A stretch of 64,000 nucleotides of DNA, taken from positions 1 through 64,000 of the forward strand of contig CANQKD010000010.1 in the NCBI GenBank assembly GCA_947624375.1, in the 5' to 3' direction. Below the pieces are notes generated by a model that worked only from the letters and a program-made list of their open reading frames with translations, did not search any database and was not told where the DNA came from. This DNA comes from an uncultured Clostridia bacterium. GTDB taxonomy: Bacteria; Bacillota; Clostridia; Oscillospirales; Ruminococcaceae. This document shows positions 7,957 through 15,524 of the stretch, one piece after another. Position 1 is the stretch's first letter; every line of letters starts with the position of its first letter. A program made the position numbers and the translations under genes.

Positions 7957-8460
7957 TTATTTACCCTCTTTTCCGCTTTTTTTAAAGACGATCAACTTGC
8001 TGATGACGTAATTGAGTACTACCACACCGACGGCTGCTATTATCTTTATAATAACCTCGTCAAATTTCAGCCATGTGACAAAAATGAGCAGCATTGCTTC
8101 TTCAAAGCCGTATGTGAACAGCCTGCCGCCCGTAAAGCTGAGCGCCTCTTTAATGATGCCGTTTCTGGTCTCGGCGTGCTCTTTGAACACCCATGTCCTG
8201 TTTGTCACGTATGCGAACGCCACGCCAGCCACCCACGCGACTGAGTTTGCAATGTGTACATTAAGCCCTGCCGCGTTTTCACCCAGCAGGAAGAACACCA
8301 CAAAATTCACCAGCGTTGTAAGCACGCCAAAGAACAGATATAGCAGTATATCTTTGTACTGTTTATAGGGCTTTTCAAACAGCCTGAAAAACGGCAGTGC
8401 CATTATCCTGTCGAAAATGTCCGTTTTTTCGGTCTGCAAATTTTTATCACTATCTGCCAT
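7957..8460 (-). CDS. GtrA-family membrane protein
   Basis: 167 residues with four predicted helices. The first helix region (YLFFGVLTTLVNFVVFFLL) and the NRTWVFKE motif at about 93-100 are the GtrA signature. Members flip or help transfer lipid-linked sugars (undecaprenyl-P-glucose type), or modify teichoic and other cell-surface glycans. The N-terminal 35 residues are soluble. Start ATG with AGGAGAAG upstream. No glycosyltransferase partner is adjacent, so the sugar is unknown. Confidence 0.85.
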   Translation of the reverse strand: MADSDKNLQTEKTDIFDRIMALPFFRLFEKPYKQYKDILLYLFFGVLTTLVNFVVFFLLGENAAGLNVHIANSVAWVAGVAFAYVTNRTWVFKEHAETRNGIIKEALSFTGGRLFTYGFEEAMLLIFVTWLKFDEVIIKIIAAVGVVVLNYVISKLIVFKKSGKEGK

Positions 8461-8492
8461 TGTTTTCTTCTCCTGTACTTTCTTTTACTCTG

Positions 8493-10256
8493 TTAATATG
8501 CCGCCAACCGCTGTGCTTCCTGCTCGTTTGGCGTTACAAAAAGCGTTTTATTGTTTGTAAAGATGACCATTCCGGGGCGCGCACCCGAAGGCTTTTTCAC
8601 ATACCTTACATAGGTGTAGTCAACAGGCACCTGCGAAGAATTTTTCGCCTTTGAGTAAAGCGCAGCAAGCCTTGCCGCCTGCAAAAGCGTTTGATCGTCA
8701 ACCTGCCTGCCGGAGCACGCTATTATAGTGTGCGAGCCTGCAATACCGTGCACATGAAGCCAAATATCGTCCTTTTTGCTGTCTTTCAGCGTGAGGGCAT
8801 CATTCTGGCGGTTGTTCCTGCCAACGTAAATATCAAACCCCGTGCTCGATACAAAATGCAGCGGCTTCGGCTGGCGTACTTTCGCACTTTGCCGCTTTCT
8901 GCTGTGCTTTGCATAGCCCTCCTGCTCCAGTTCCTCGCGCAGCAAGGCGATCTCGTCCTCGCTCGCGGCGCGCGTCAACGAATCAAACACACTGTCAATG
9001 TACTCAAGCTCCTTTATGCCGTCCTTGATAAGCTGCCCCAGCTTCTTCTCCGCCGTGTCAGCCTTGCGGTACTCAGCGTAATATTTCTGCGCGTTCTGTG
9101 CAGGTGTCAGCCGCCTGTCAAGCTTTATCTGCATAAGCGGCATATCTTCCTCGTAATAATTTTCGAGCTGCGCGCTCTCCTGCCCTTTTTCCAACCTGTA
9201 TAGGTTCGCCATTATAAGGTCGCCGCACATTTTCAGCTCCTCGCGCTTTGCACACTGCGCCAGTTCCTGCTGCTGCCCTGCAATACGCCGCTTTATCCTC
9301 TCTTCGGTGCGTGCAAGCAGCTTGAAAACATCGTCAGCCCACTGTCTGCGGCGCGCATCTGCATCTCTTTGTGTATAAAAATTGTCAAGCGTTTGGCAAG
9401 CGCTCTCTTGCGGCATACTTATCATCAGACTGCCATACTGCTTGATATCCGTAAAGCAAAAATCTTTCAAAACGCCCTCGCGGTTTTTAATTATCGTAAA
9501 GACGTTATTGCCTGTTTCGAGCGATCCAGCGGTATTTTTCAGATAAAAGCACAGCCTGTCAAACTCATCTTGTGTAAGATCATCGCACGTTACTTCTCTG
9601 CCGCGAGAAGCAAAATACTCAGCCTCGCGCGCAAACAGCGGCGATACCCCCTCAAACACCGCAACTACCGCCTTTGCAAGCGCTCTGCCGCTGTACTGAA
9701 CATCAGAGAGCCGCTCTTTCAAAATTTCCTTATCAAAGTCAAAAATGCTAAGCCTATCCTGCCTCGCAGGCGGCTCGTACACCATGCCGGGCAGCACGGG
9801 TCTGACAGATGAAACATCTGGCGTTACGCGCTTTATGCAGTCCAAAATTTTACCCTGTTCGCCTATAAGTACAAGGTTTGAGCACCTGCTCATTATCTCA
9901 ATTGCCAGCGTGAGACGGCACTTATCGCCAAGCTCATTTACACAGTCAAAATCGAAGTAAAGCACCCTCTCACAGCCATCTTGTCGTATATCCGTCAGCT
10001 TGCCCGAGGTGAGCCGCTTTCTCATCAGCATACAAAACATAGGCGGCGTTTTGGGGTTCTCTGCCGCCGTGTTCGTTATGTGTACGCGCGCATCGTTTGC
10101 GGAGGAATTGAAAAGCAGCTTTTCGCTCCCCTCGCGCGTGCGTAAAGTCATGATTATTTCTTCGCGCGCAGGCTGATAGATTTTATCGACCCTGCCGCCT
10201 ATAAGCCGCCCAAGCTCTTGCCGCACGGCAGAAAGAAAAATTCCGTCCAAAGCCAT
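8493..10256 (-). CDS. rqcH: RqcH (NFACT-family) ribosome quality control protein
   Basis: 587 residues, the usual length. NFACT-N domain at the start (MALDGIFLSAVRQELG..GGRVDKIYQP), then helix-hairpin-helix and coiled-coil region (about 300-430), then NFACT-R with LHFVSSTGFDIYVGRNNRQND and DIWLHVHGIAGSH at about 465-520. In Bacillus, RqcH binds stalled 50S subunits and adds alanine tails with tRNA-Ala. Older annotations call it fibronectin-binding protein. It starts 4 bp after the Nif3-family gene stop, within a trmK/Nif3/rqcH run. Confidence 0.93.
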   Translation of the reverse strand: MALDGIFLSAVRQELGRLIGGRVDKIYQPAREEIIMTLRTREGSEKLLFNSSANDARVHITNTAAENPKTPPMFCMLMRKRLTSGKLTDIRQDGCERVLYFDFDCVNELGDKCRLTLAIEIMSRCSNLVLIGEQGKILDCIKRVTPDVSSVRPVLPGMVYEPPARQDRLSIFDFDKEILKERLSDVQYSGRALAKAVVAVFEGVSPLFAREAEYFASRGREVTCDDLTQDEFDRLCFYLKNTAGSLETGNNVFTIIKNREGVLKDFCFTDIKQYGSLMISMPQESACQTLDNFYTQRDADARRRQWADDVFKLLARTEERIKRRIAGQQQELAQCAKREELKMCGDLIMANLYRLEKGQESAQLENYYEEDMPLMQIKLDRRLTPAQNAQKYYAEYRKADTAEKKLGQLIKDGIKELEYIDSVFDSLTRAASEDEIALLREELEQEGYAKHSRKRQSAKVRQPKPLHFVSSTGFDIYVGRNNRQNDALTLKDSKKDDIWLHVHGIAGSHTIIACSGRQVDDQTLLQAARLAALYSKAKNSSQVPVDYTYVRYVKKPSGARPGMVIFTNNKTLFVTPNEQEAQRLAAY

Positions 10257-10260
10257 AAGA

Positions 10261-11013
10261 TCAGACCTCGTAGTTCAAAATATCTCGATTTTCCGCAGCA
10301 ATTTCACACTGTAGCGATAGCCCATCGCTCAGAATATCCCTCATCTTTTCGCAGAAAATATTCTCGGTATGAAAATGCCCAGCATCAAAAACCGTCAGCG
10401 AGGAGTTGTGCGCATCAATAAAAACGCTGTGCTTCACATCGCCGGTTATGAACGCATCGCAGCCAAGCTTTATGGCATCTTCCAGAAAATCTCCGCCGCT
10501 GCCCGAGCACACCGCCACTTTGCTGATTTCTTTGCCGCTGTCGCAGCAGCGCACCACCTTGCAGCCAAGCGCGGTCTTTATCTTCTTTGCCATATCGCTT
10601 GCAGAGATCGGGGTACATTCGCACACGCAGCCGCAGGGCACGCCGTTTTCTGTATGAAGCGGCAAAGCAGGCGAAAGACCGAGCTTTTCACACAGCAGAT
10701 CATTCATCACCGCGCTGTCAAAATTCGTGTGCGCCGAGATAACGTTTATGCCTCTCGCCGCGAGATACACCGCGACCGAGTCGGTATCAAGCCGCTTTAT
10801 CGCCCTGAAAATAGGCGGATGATGCGTAACAATAAGCTGCGCGCCCTTCTTTGCCGCCTCCTGCGCAATTTCTTTAGTAACATCAAGAGCCACCAGAACA
10901 CGCTGCACTTCGCTTTCCATACTTCCTATAACAAGACCGCTGTTGTCGTAGCCCTCTTGCAGCGAAAACGGCGCAATTTTGTCTATATATTCTAAAACAT
11001 CACGTACTTTCAT
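10261..11013 (-). CDS. Nif3-like dinuclear metal-centre protein
   Basis: 250 residues: the short form, lacking the PII-like insert that makes Bacillus YqfO about 370. Metal-binding motifs are visible: HHPPIF near 63, HTNFD near 97 and GHFHTEN near 217. The family (GTP cyclohydrolase 1 type 2/Nif3) forms toroidal hexamers with two metals per subunit; the biochemical role is unsettled. It follows trmK by 4 bp, the conserved Firmicutes arrangement. Confidence 0.9.
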   Translation of the reverse strand: MKVRDVLEYIDKIAPFSLQEGYDNSGLVIGSMESEVQRVLVALDVTKEIAQEAAKKGAQLIVTHHPPIFRAIKRLDTDSVAVYLAARGINVISAHTNFDSAVMNDLLCEKLGLSPALPLHTENGVPCGCVCECTPISASDMAKKIKTALGCKVVRCCDSGKEISKVAVCSGSGGDFLEDAIKLGCDAFITGDVKHSVFIDAHNSSLTVFDAGHFHTENIFCEKMRDILSDGLSLQCEIAAENRDILNYEV

Positions 11014-11017
11014 AATG

Positions 11018-11698
11018 TCACCCCTGTTTTATGTATCTGTCCAGTTTTTCTGCCAGTTGCAGAAATTCTTCCGCCTGCGCAGAGCCGCTTTTCTTCAAGC
11101 CCTCGCCTTTTTTGCGCAAACGCTCTGCTTGCTTTGATAGGTAGCCTTTGTCATCGTCGGAATCGCCTTTAAGCGCGCCTGTATAACACTGCGCCTCGGT
11201 GTACTCTGTGTTTTTACCCGTATATTTTACCAGCATAACTGTGTAATAAATTTCCTCTTTGCATCCCCTCTCGGCAATTATCTCAAAGCCGTTTTCCCAC
11301 AGCCAGCGCCTTAAACGCTCGGGCTTGGTCATAGGCTGCAAGATAAACCGCGCGCTGTAAAACGCCTTTCCTCTGCCTAGAATATCGGCAATAAGCTCGC
11401 CGCCCATGCCTGCAATTACAACGTCTGTAACGCCATTTGGCGAAATTCCGTCAAGCCCGTCTGACAAAACGGTATCGATTTTATCTTCAAGACCTGCCCG
11501 TTGTATATTTTCCCCGGCCGCCGCAAGCGGAGACTCATTCACATCAGCCGCCACCGCCCTTTCGCACACGCCGTTTCTCACAAGATAGCACGGCAGAAAC
11601 GCGTGATCCGTTCCCACATCGCAGACTATTCCGCCTCTCGAAACAAACGATGCGCAAGTCAGCAGCCTTTTATCCGTAAGCTCTTTATATCCTGACAT
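11018..11698 (-). CDS. trmK: tRNA (adenine(22)-N1)-methyltransferase
   Basis: 226 residues. SAM-binding Rossmann motif VCDVGTDHAFLPCYLV at about 26-41 and the catalytic-region motif DVVIAGMGGELI at about 92-103 identify TrmK, which methylates A22 in the D-loop of tRNAs. The C-terminus is a charged helical tail (KQAERLRKKGEGLKKSG) as in the Bacillus enzyme. Its place next to the Nif3-family gene supports the call. Confidence 0.92.
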   Translation of the reverse strand: MSGYKELTDKRLLTCASFVSRGGIVCDVGTDHAFLPCYLVRNGVCERAVAADVNESPLAAAGENIQRAGLEDKIDTVLSDGLDGISPNGVTDVVIAGMGGELIADILGRGKAFYSARFILQPMTKPERLRRWLWENGFEIIAERGCKEEIYYTVMLVKYTGKNTEYTEAQCYTGALKGDSDDDKGYLSKQAERLRKKGEGLKKSGSAQAEEFLQLAEKLDRYIKQG

Positions 11699-11709
11699 AA
11701 ATACCCCTT

Positions 11710-11746
11710 AAAATGCGCTGCGCCCACCTTTCGGCGGACGCATTTT
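11710..11746 (-). terminator. hairpin between the DUF1858 gene and trmK
   Basis: Arms AAAATGCG and CGCATTTT close a G/C-rich hairpin. The T run on the minus strand is only four bases, so it may attenuate rather than end transcription. Confidence 0.5.
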
Positions 11747-11753
11747 CACAGAT

Positions 11754-11951
11754 TTAGCCTTCCAATGCGTTATTGAGCTTCTTTACCAGCTCATCGGCAT
11801 CAGTGCCGTGCGCCGCGCAAGCCTGCTCAACCGTTTCCCCTCTTGAATGGGGGCAGCCGAGGCAGTGCATACCTATTTCAAAAAAATATTCGGCAAGCTG
11901 AGGTGCTTCGTCCAGTATCTCACCAATAACGCTGCTCTTAGTAACTGTCAT
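11754..11951 (-). CDS. DUF1858 domain protein
   Basis: 65 residues. KSSVIGEILDEAPQLAEYFFEIGMHCLGC followed by the cysteine motif CLGCPHSRGETVEQACAAHG matches the DUF1858 (hybrid-cluster-protein-associated) family, in which the CxxC pair is thought to bind metal or act in redox. Start ATG with AAAGGAAG upstream. Role unknown. Confidence 0.85.
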   Translation of the reverse strand: MTVTKSSVIGEILDEAPQLAEYFFEIGMHCLGCPHSRGETVEQACAAHGTDADELVKKLNNALEG

Positions 11952-12069
11952 GATTCAACTTCCTTTCTTAAAGACTTCTATAAACATATTATAACCCAAT
12001 TTATCAAAAAAAGCAATACCCAAAAGATCCCCGACTTTTATATATAAAGTAAAATTCGGGAATTCATTT

Positions 12070-12222
12070 CTCTCAGTTTACACCGCTATCGGCGCAGCTA
12101 AAAAATGAACATCTTAATGTGAATTTTTTAGCGTGAGGGTACCGAAGCCGATGCAGGAAGTGGGCTCTACTGTGTCCCTTACGGGAAACAGAGGGGAACA
12201 AGTTCGGGGTTCCCTCGTGCAA
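12070..12222. ncRNA. candidate structured RNA (unidentified; strand uncertain)
   Basis: On the minus strand GAGGG...CCGAA (12208-12216 region) can pair with TTCGG..CCCTC (12135-12145 region), closing a domain with an inner hairpin CTGT.TCCC/GGGA.ACAG with loop GTAA (about 12169-12192). A second hairpin GCTAAAAAAT/ATTTTTTAGC lies at 12096-12132. Size and shape faintly recall 6S RNA, but I cannot match the sequence. The gap holds no ORF. Confidence 0.35.
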
Positions 12223-12224
12223 GG

Positions 12225-12258
12225 AATAAAAACAGCCTGCGGTGTAATAGCCGCAGGC
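12225..12258 (-). terminator. rho-independent terminator of the zinc-ribbon gene
   Basis: Stem GCCTGCGG/CCGCAGGC, then TGTTTTTATT on the minus strand, 10 bp after the stop codon. Confidence 0.85.
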
Positions 12259-12267
12259 AGGTTAGCT

Positions 12268-12549
12268 TTACGCCTGTTCTTCTTTCATCTTTGCGAAACA
12301 TTCGCTGCAATATACAGGTCTGTCTTCTCTGGGTCTGAACGGAACTTTTGCTTCTCCTCCGCAAGCCGCGCAGGTAGCTGTAAACATTTCTCTTTCGCCC
12401 TTTGCTGCATTTTTTCTTGCATCTCTGCAAGCCTTGCATCTCTGAGGCTCGTTTACAAAGCCTTTCTCAGCATAAAATTCCTGTTCGCCTGCTGTAAAAA
12501 CAAATTCGTTTCCACAATCCTTGCAGACCAATGTCTTGTCTTCGTACAT
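12268..12549 (-). CDS. zinc-ribbon protein with two CxxC pairs
   Basis: 93 residues with two treble-clef-like ribbons: CKDCGNEF...CKACRDAR (about 9-41) and CAACGGEAKVPF...CSECFAKM (about 59-86). The N-terminal part (DKTLVCKDCGNEFVFTAGEQEFYAEKGF) matches the probable zinc-ribbon domain family widespread in Clostridia. No known function; a nucleic-acid or protein binding role is likely from the fold. It follows the sigH-like gene with a tRNA-like sequence in between. Confidence 0.85.
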   Translation of the reverse strand: MYEDKTLVCKDCGNEFVFTAGEQEFYAEKGFVNEPQRCKACRDARKNAAKGEREMFTATCAACGGEAKVPFRPREDRPVYCSECFAKMKEEQA

Positions 12550-12586
12550 TTCCTTTTACCTCGCTTAAAATTGATTTTAATGATTT

Positions 12587-12652
12587 TGCCGTGGTCGGAC
12601 TTGCACCGACACCTTTGATCAAACAACGCTCTGTAATTAAGCTACTATGGCA
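12587..12652 (-). other. tRNA-like sequence, degenerate
   Basis: Reads like a tRNA with TA at positions 8-9, a D-arm GCTT..AGC and a perfect T-arm (GTCGG, 7-nt loop, CCGAC). The acceptor pairing is five of seven with two A-C mismatches. The D-loop lacks the GG pair, and the anticodon arm is about four bases too short. No CCA is encoded. It starts about 10 nt after the sigH-like stop. A tRNA pseudogene or a processing/mimic element. Confidence 0.5.
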
Positions 12653-12662
12653 TACTGACGGC

Positions 12663-13241
12663 TCAGCCGCCAAAATTTGTGAGATTTTTCTTCAGCTTTT
12701 TGCGCACCCTCTGCATCGCGTTATCTACAGATTTTACCGATATGCCTAATCTTTCTGCTATCTCCGAGTACGGCAGCGCATTCAAATAAAGCTGCAAAAC
12801 GCTCCATTCGCTGCCTGATAGCATATGCGATATGTTTTCAAACAGCAGCTTTTCGTGCTCCCTTTGCACCACAATGCTCTCGGGGCTGCTCTCGTCACCC
12901 GGCTGCTCCTCGATATCTTCAAGAGCCTCGCTTTTACTCGCGGCGGCTGAAACGGCATTGAGCATTCTGTTTCTCATACAGATATTTGCATATGTACGAA
13001 ACGCCGCGCCGTTATCCTTATCAAAAGACTTCACCGCGTCCAGAAGCCCCAGAACGCCCTCCTGCAAAATATCGTCAACATCGCTGCCGTCGCGCGCCAT
13101 TTTCCTTGCCTTGCACACCGCTATGGGGTAATACCTTATAATAAGCGCCGAAAGAGCCTCTCTGTCACGCAGCGCGAGCCGTACAAGCTCTTCGTCTGAA
13201 AGCCGATCTATTCTGTTCTGCTTTATCTGCGCATCGGTCAT
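12663..13241 (-). CDS. SigH-like sigma-70 family RNA polymerase sigma factor
   Basis: 192 residues. Region 2 is DVDDILQEGVLGLLDAVKSFDKDNGAAFRTYANICMRNRML in part (about 54-95), with the SigH-type DILQEG core. Region 4 (SEWSVLQLYLNALPYSEIAERLGISVKSVDNAMQRVRKK in part, about 143-181) is a helix-turn-helix. SigH drives early sporulation and competence genes in Firmicutes. This copy lacks the usual rpmG-secE-nusG neighbours, so it may be a related stationary-phase or stress sigma. Start ATG with GTGGAGG upstream. Confidence 0.8.
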   Translation of the reverse strand: MTDAQIKQNRIDRLSDEELVRLALRDREALSALIIRYYPIAVCKARKMARDGSDVDDILQEGVLGLLDAVKSFDKDNGAAFRTYANICMRNRMLNAVSAAASKSEALEDIEEQPGDESSPESIVVQREHEKLLFENISHMLSGSEWSVLQLYLNALPYSEIAERLGISVKSVDNAMQRVRKKLKKNLTNFGG

Positions 13242-13261
13242 GGTAAGCCTCCACTATATAT

Positions 13262-13291
13262 ATAATAGCACAAAAGTATTGCGTTTGTCAA
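13262..13291 (-). promoter_or_regulatory. sigma-A type promoter for the sigH-like gene
   Basis: On the minus strand TTGACA (13291-13286), an 18-bp spacer and TATTAT (13267-13262), followed by an AT-rich run to the start codon. Confidence 0.7.
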
Positions 13292-13317
13292 GTACAAATT
13301 CAGCAAAATGACAAATT

Positions 13318-13875
13318 TTACGCCTGCCTGTACTTTTCACGTCCGCTTGTGAATATATCTCCGCCGAAGCTGTCGCACGCCACCACCAGCGGAAACTTTT
13401 CAAAGCGCAGTCTTTTCACCGACTCACAGCCGAGATCCTCAAAAGCTATCACCTCGCACTGCGTGATGCACCTGCCTGCCAGCGCTCCTGCGCCGCCAAC
13501 GGCACACAAATAAATACTTCCGTTGCGCTTTATAGCCTCCATTACCTCTTCTGAGCGCTCGCCCTTGCCTATCATACCGCCAAGACCCATATCTAAAAGT
13601 TTGGGCGCATACTTATCCATTCTGCCCGAAGTTGTCGGTCCGCAAGAGCCTATCGGCTTACCCTGTGGTGCAGGGGTAGGACCTGCATAGTAAATTACCG
13701 CATCTTTTATATCATACGGCAATTTTTCGCCGTTTTCTATCATATTCATAATACGCTTGTGCGCCGCATCTCTCGATGTATACACTATCCCCGAGAGCAG
13801 CACCTTGTCCCCTGCCCTCAGAGTTTTCGCGGCTTCTTTGAGCCTTTGCGCGTTTATCTCAATGACGTCTTCCAC
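13318..13875 (-). CDS. Fe-S hydro-lyase beta subunit, tartrate/fumarate type (FumB-like)
   Basis: 185 residues from the GTG at 13875, chosen because AAAGGAG lies 7-8 bp before it; the frame is open slightly further upstream. It holds the swivelling beta domain: AGDKVLLSGIVYTSRDAAHKR, then GPTPAPQGKPIGSCGPTTSGRM with the substrate-binding GPTTSxRM motif, and CAVGGAGALA. In class I fumarases and L-tartrate dehydratases this partners an alpha subunit that holds the 4Fe-4S cluster. The alpha gene is normally adjacent but is not in this window, so it must be elsewhere or absent. Confidence 0.88.
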   Translation of the reverse strand: MEDVIEINAQRLKEAAKTLRAGDKVLLSGIVYTSRDAAHKRIMNMIENGEKLPYDIKDAVIYYAGPTPAPQGKPIGSCGPTTSGRMDKYAPKLLDMGLGGMIGKGERSEEVMEAIKRNGSIYLCAVGGAGALAGRCITQCEVIAFEDLGCESVKRLRFEKFPLVVACDSFGGDIFTSGREKYRQA

Positions 13876-13939
13876 CAAAAATTCTCCTTTATACAAAAGC
13901 AGGATAGAACCTTTTTGCGGGCACTATCCTGCGCGTATT

Positions 13940-15367
13940 TTATTTATTGCCCTTTTTGCCGCCCCACGATTTGAGTATATCCTCGTCCGAGAGTGCCTCA
14001 TCATCGTTTTCATTGGCAATGCCGCGTGCCAGAGCCGCCATCATGTCCTGATCCTGCGCATTTACAGGGTTTGCAGACTTAGGACCCTTTGACATCGACA
14101 GACCCGAAACATTTCTTTTCTGCGCCTGCTCTGGCTGCTTTTCCTCCTCGGCAGGCTGCTTAGGCTTGTTTCCTGCCATATGGAAAGCAGGCTTTTCCTC
14201 CTTGTGTTCTTCCTTCTTCGGGGCATCTTTCTTCACCGAATCCGGCGCGGGACCGCTGAATTTAAGAGAAGTCGCAAAAGAATTTTTCTGCGGTTTGTTT
14301 TCCGCAGGTTTTGCATCGGGCTCGTTTATCTGCGACTGCACTGCCGCCAGAGCCTGCCTTGTAAGCTCATCGAGCTCATCTCTCGCCTTTTTCTCCGCCT
14401 CAGACTGCCCTGTCTGTTTCGGCGTATTATTCACCGGGGCATTTACTTTATTGTCATTACCTTTAGTATCGTTTTTCTGACTTATTTTCGCTGCATCACT
14501 TCCTTTCGGTACATACTTAAAATTTGAGCCACCATTTACCAGCTGAAGACCCTCTGCCGTCAGCTTCTTGAGAACATCTGTCTTTTCAATGCTGCTATTG
14601 AGAAGCTCATTGAGCAGACCTGCTATCTTCTGAACGTTTATGTCGATATCGGTAAATTCGTCTCTTGCGGCATCTCTCAGTCCCTGAGATTTTGCAAGTA
14701 TAACGCCCTCCTGCTCCTGAGCGTTCTTTATCATCGCATCAGCCTGAGCCTTGGCGTTTTCGGTAGTAGTCTTAGCTTCTGCATTTGCATCGCCTACTAT
14801 CTTAGCCGCCTGGTTGTTGGCATCTTCAAGTATCTGATCCTGAAGATCCTTGGCGTCCTGCTCCATCTTCTTGGCAGCTTCCTTAGCCTGCGCTACAACA
14901 GCGTTTGCAGACTTCTGCGCTTCCATGAACAGACCGCTCATATCAAATGCAGCACCGCCGCCTGCCGCAGCGCTTGCCTCTGCATCGGAGACTTTCTGTT
15001 TCAGTTCTTCTATCTTGTTTTTCAGCTGCTCTATCTGAGCATCTTTCTCTGCCGCATCGCTCTCAGCCGTTGTCAGCTGAAGTTTCAGGCTGTCTGTAGA
15101 TGCCATAAGTTCTGAAACTTTTGCATGGCTTTCTTCAACCTTTTTCTGACTCTCTTCCAGCTTCTTTTCAAGGGCTTCCTTACCCTCGAAGTTCTCCGAA
15201 GCTGCCGCTCCGCCGCTTGCCTCATAAGCCGCGAGAGCATCAGTTTTCTCTCCCAACTGCGTTTCAAGATTGTAAATTTTGGTGTTGAGCTCGTCAACGT
15301 ATGCCAGTACGTCTTTCTTGTCAAATCCACCAAAGTTTACGGTACGCAAATAACCGTTACCTGCCAT
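13940..15367 (-). CDS. DivIVA-type coiled-coil protein
   Basis: 475 residues. The N-terminus (LRTVNFGGFDKKDVLAYVDELNTKI in part, about 7-31) resembles the DivIVA membrane-curvature-binding start. It is followed by long Ala/Glu/Lys-rich coiled coils (about 35-260) with repeated AEAKTTTENAKAQADAMI-type heptads, a low-complexity Pro/Lys/Glu tail, and a short conserved end (SDEDILKSWGG). Probably a polar or septal scaffold. Its place between corA and FumB-like, a few kb from ftsZ, fits a division or cell-shape role (inference). RBS AGGAGGTAG. Confidence 0.75.
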   Translation of the reverse strand: MAGNGYLRTVNFGGFDKKDVLAYVDELNTKIYNLETQLGEKTDALAAYEASGGAAASENFEGKEALEKKLEESQKKVEESHAKVSELMASTDSLKLQLTTAESDAAEKDAQIEQLKNKIEELKQKVSDAEASAAAGGGAAFDMSGLFMEAQKSANAVVAQAKEAAKKMEQDAKDLQDQILEDANNQAAKIVGDANAEAKTTTENAKAQADAMIKNAQEQEGVILAKSQGLRDAARDEFTDIDINVQKIAGLLNELLNSSIEKTDVLKKLTAEGLQLVNGGSNFKYVPKGSDAAKISQKNDTKGNDNKVNAPVNNTPKQTGQSEAEKKARDELDELTRQALAAVQSQINEPDAKPAENKPQKNSFATSLKFSGPAPDSVKKDAPKKEEHKEEKPAFHMAGNKPKQPAEEEKQPEQAQKRNVSGLSMSKGPKSANPVNAQDQDMMAALARGIANENDDEALSDEDILKSWGGKKGNK

Positions 15368-15524
15368 TTTGACACTACCTCCTGTAAATATTTAAATATT
15401 ATTACATTTATTATAATGAGGGGATATAAGTATACCTCTCGTAATAATTTATTATACAATATTCTGCAACATTTTTCAAGTGCTTTTCATGTTCTGCCAC
15501 ATTTTTTATATAATTTGAACAAAT

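Noticed and set aside
12070-12222. T-box, cobalamin or other named riboswitch
   Set aside because: No T-box AGGGTGGNACCGCG-type core and no B12-box were found, and there is no regulated gene placed correctly on either strand.
13876-13896. Upstream TTG start for the FumB-type gene
   Set aside because: It would lie upstream of and through the AAAGGAG site; the GTG at 13875 has correct spacing.
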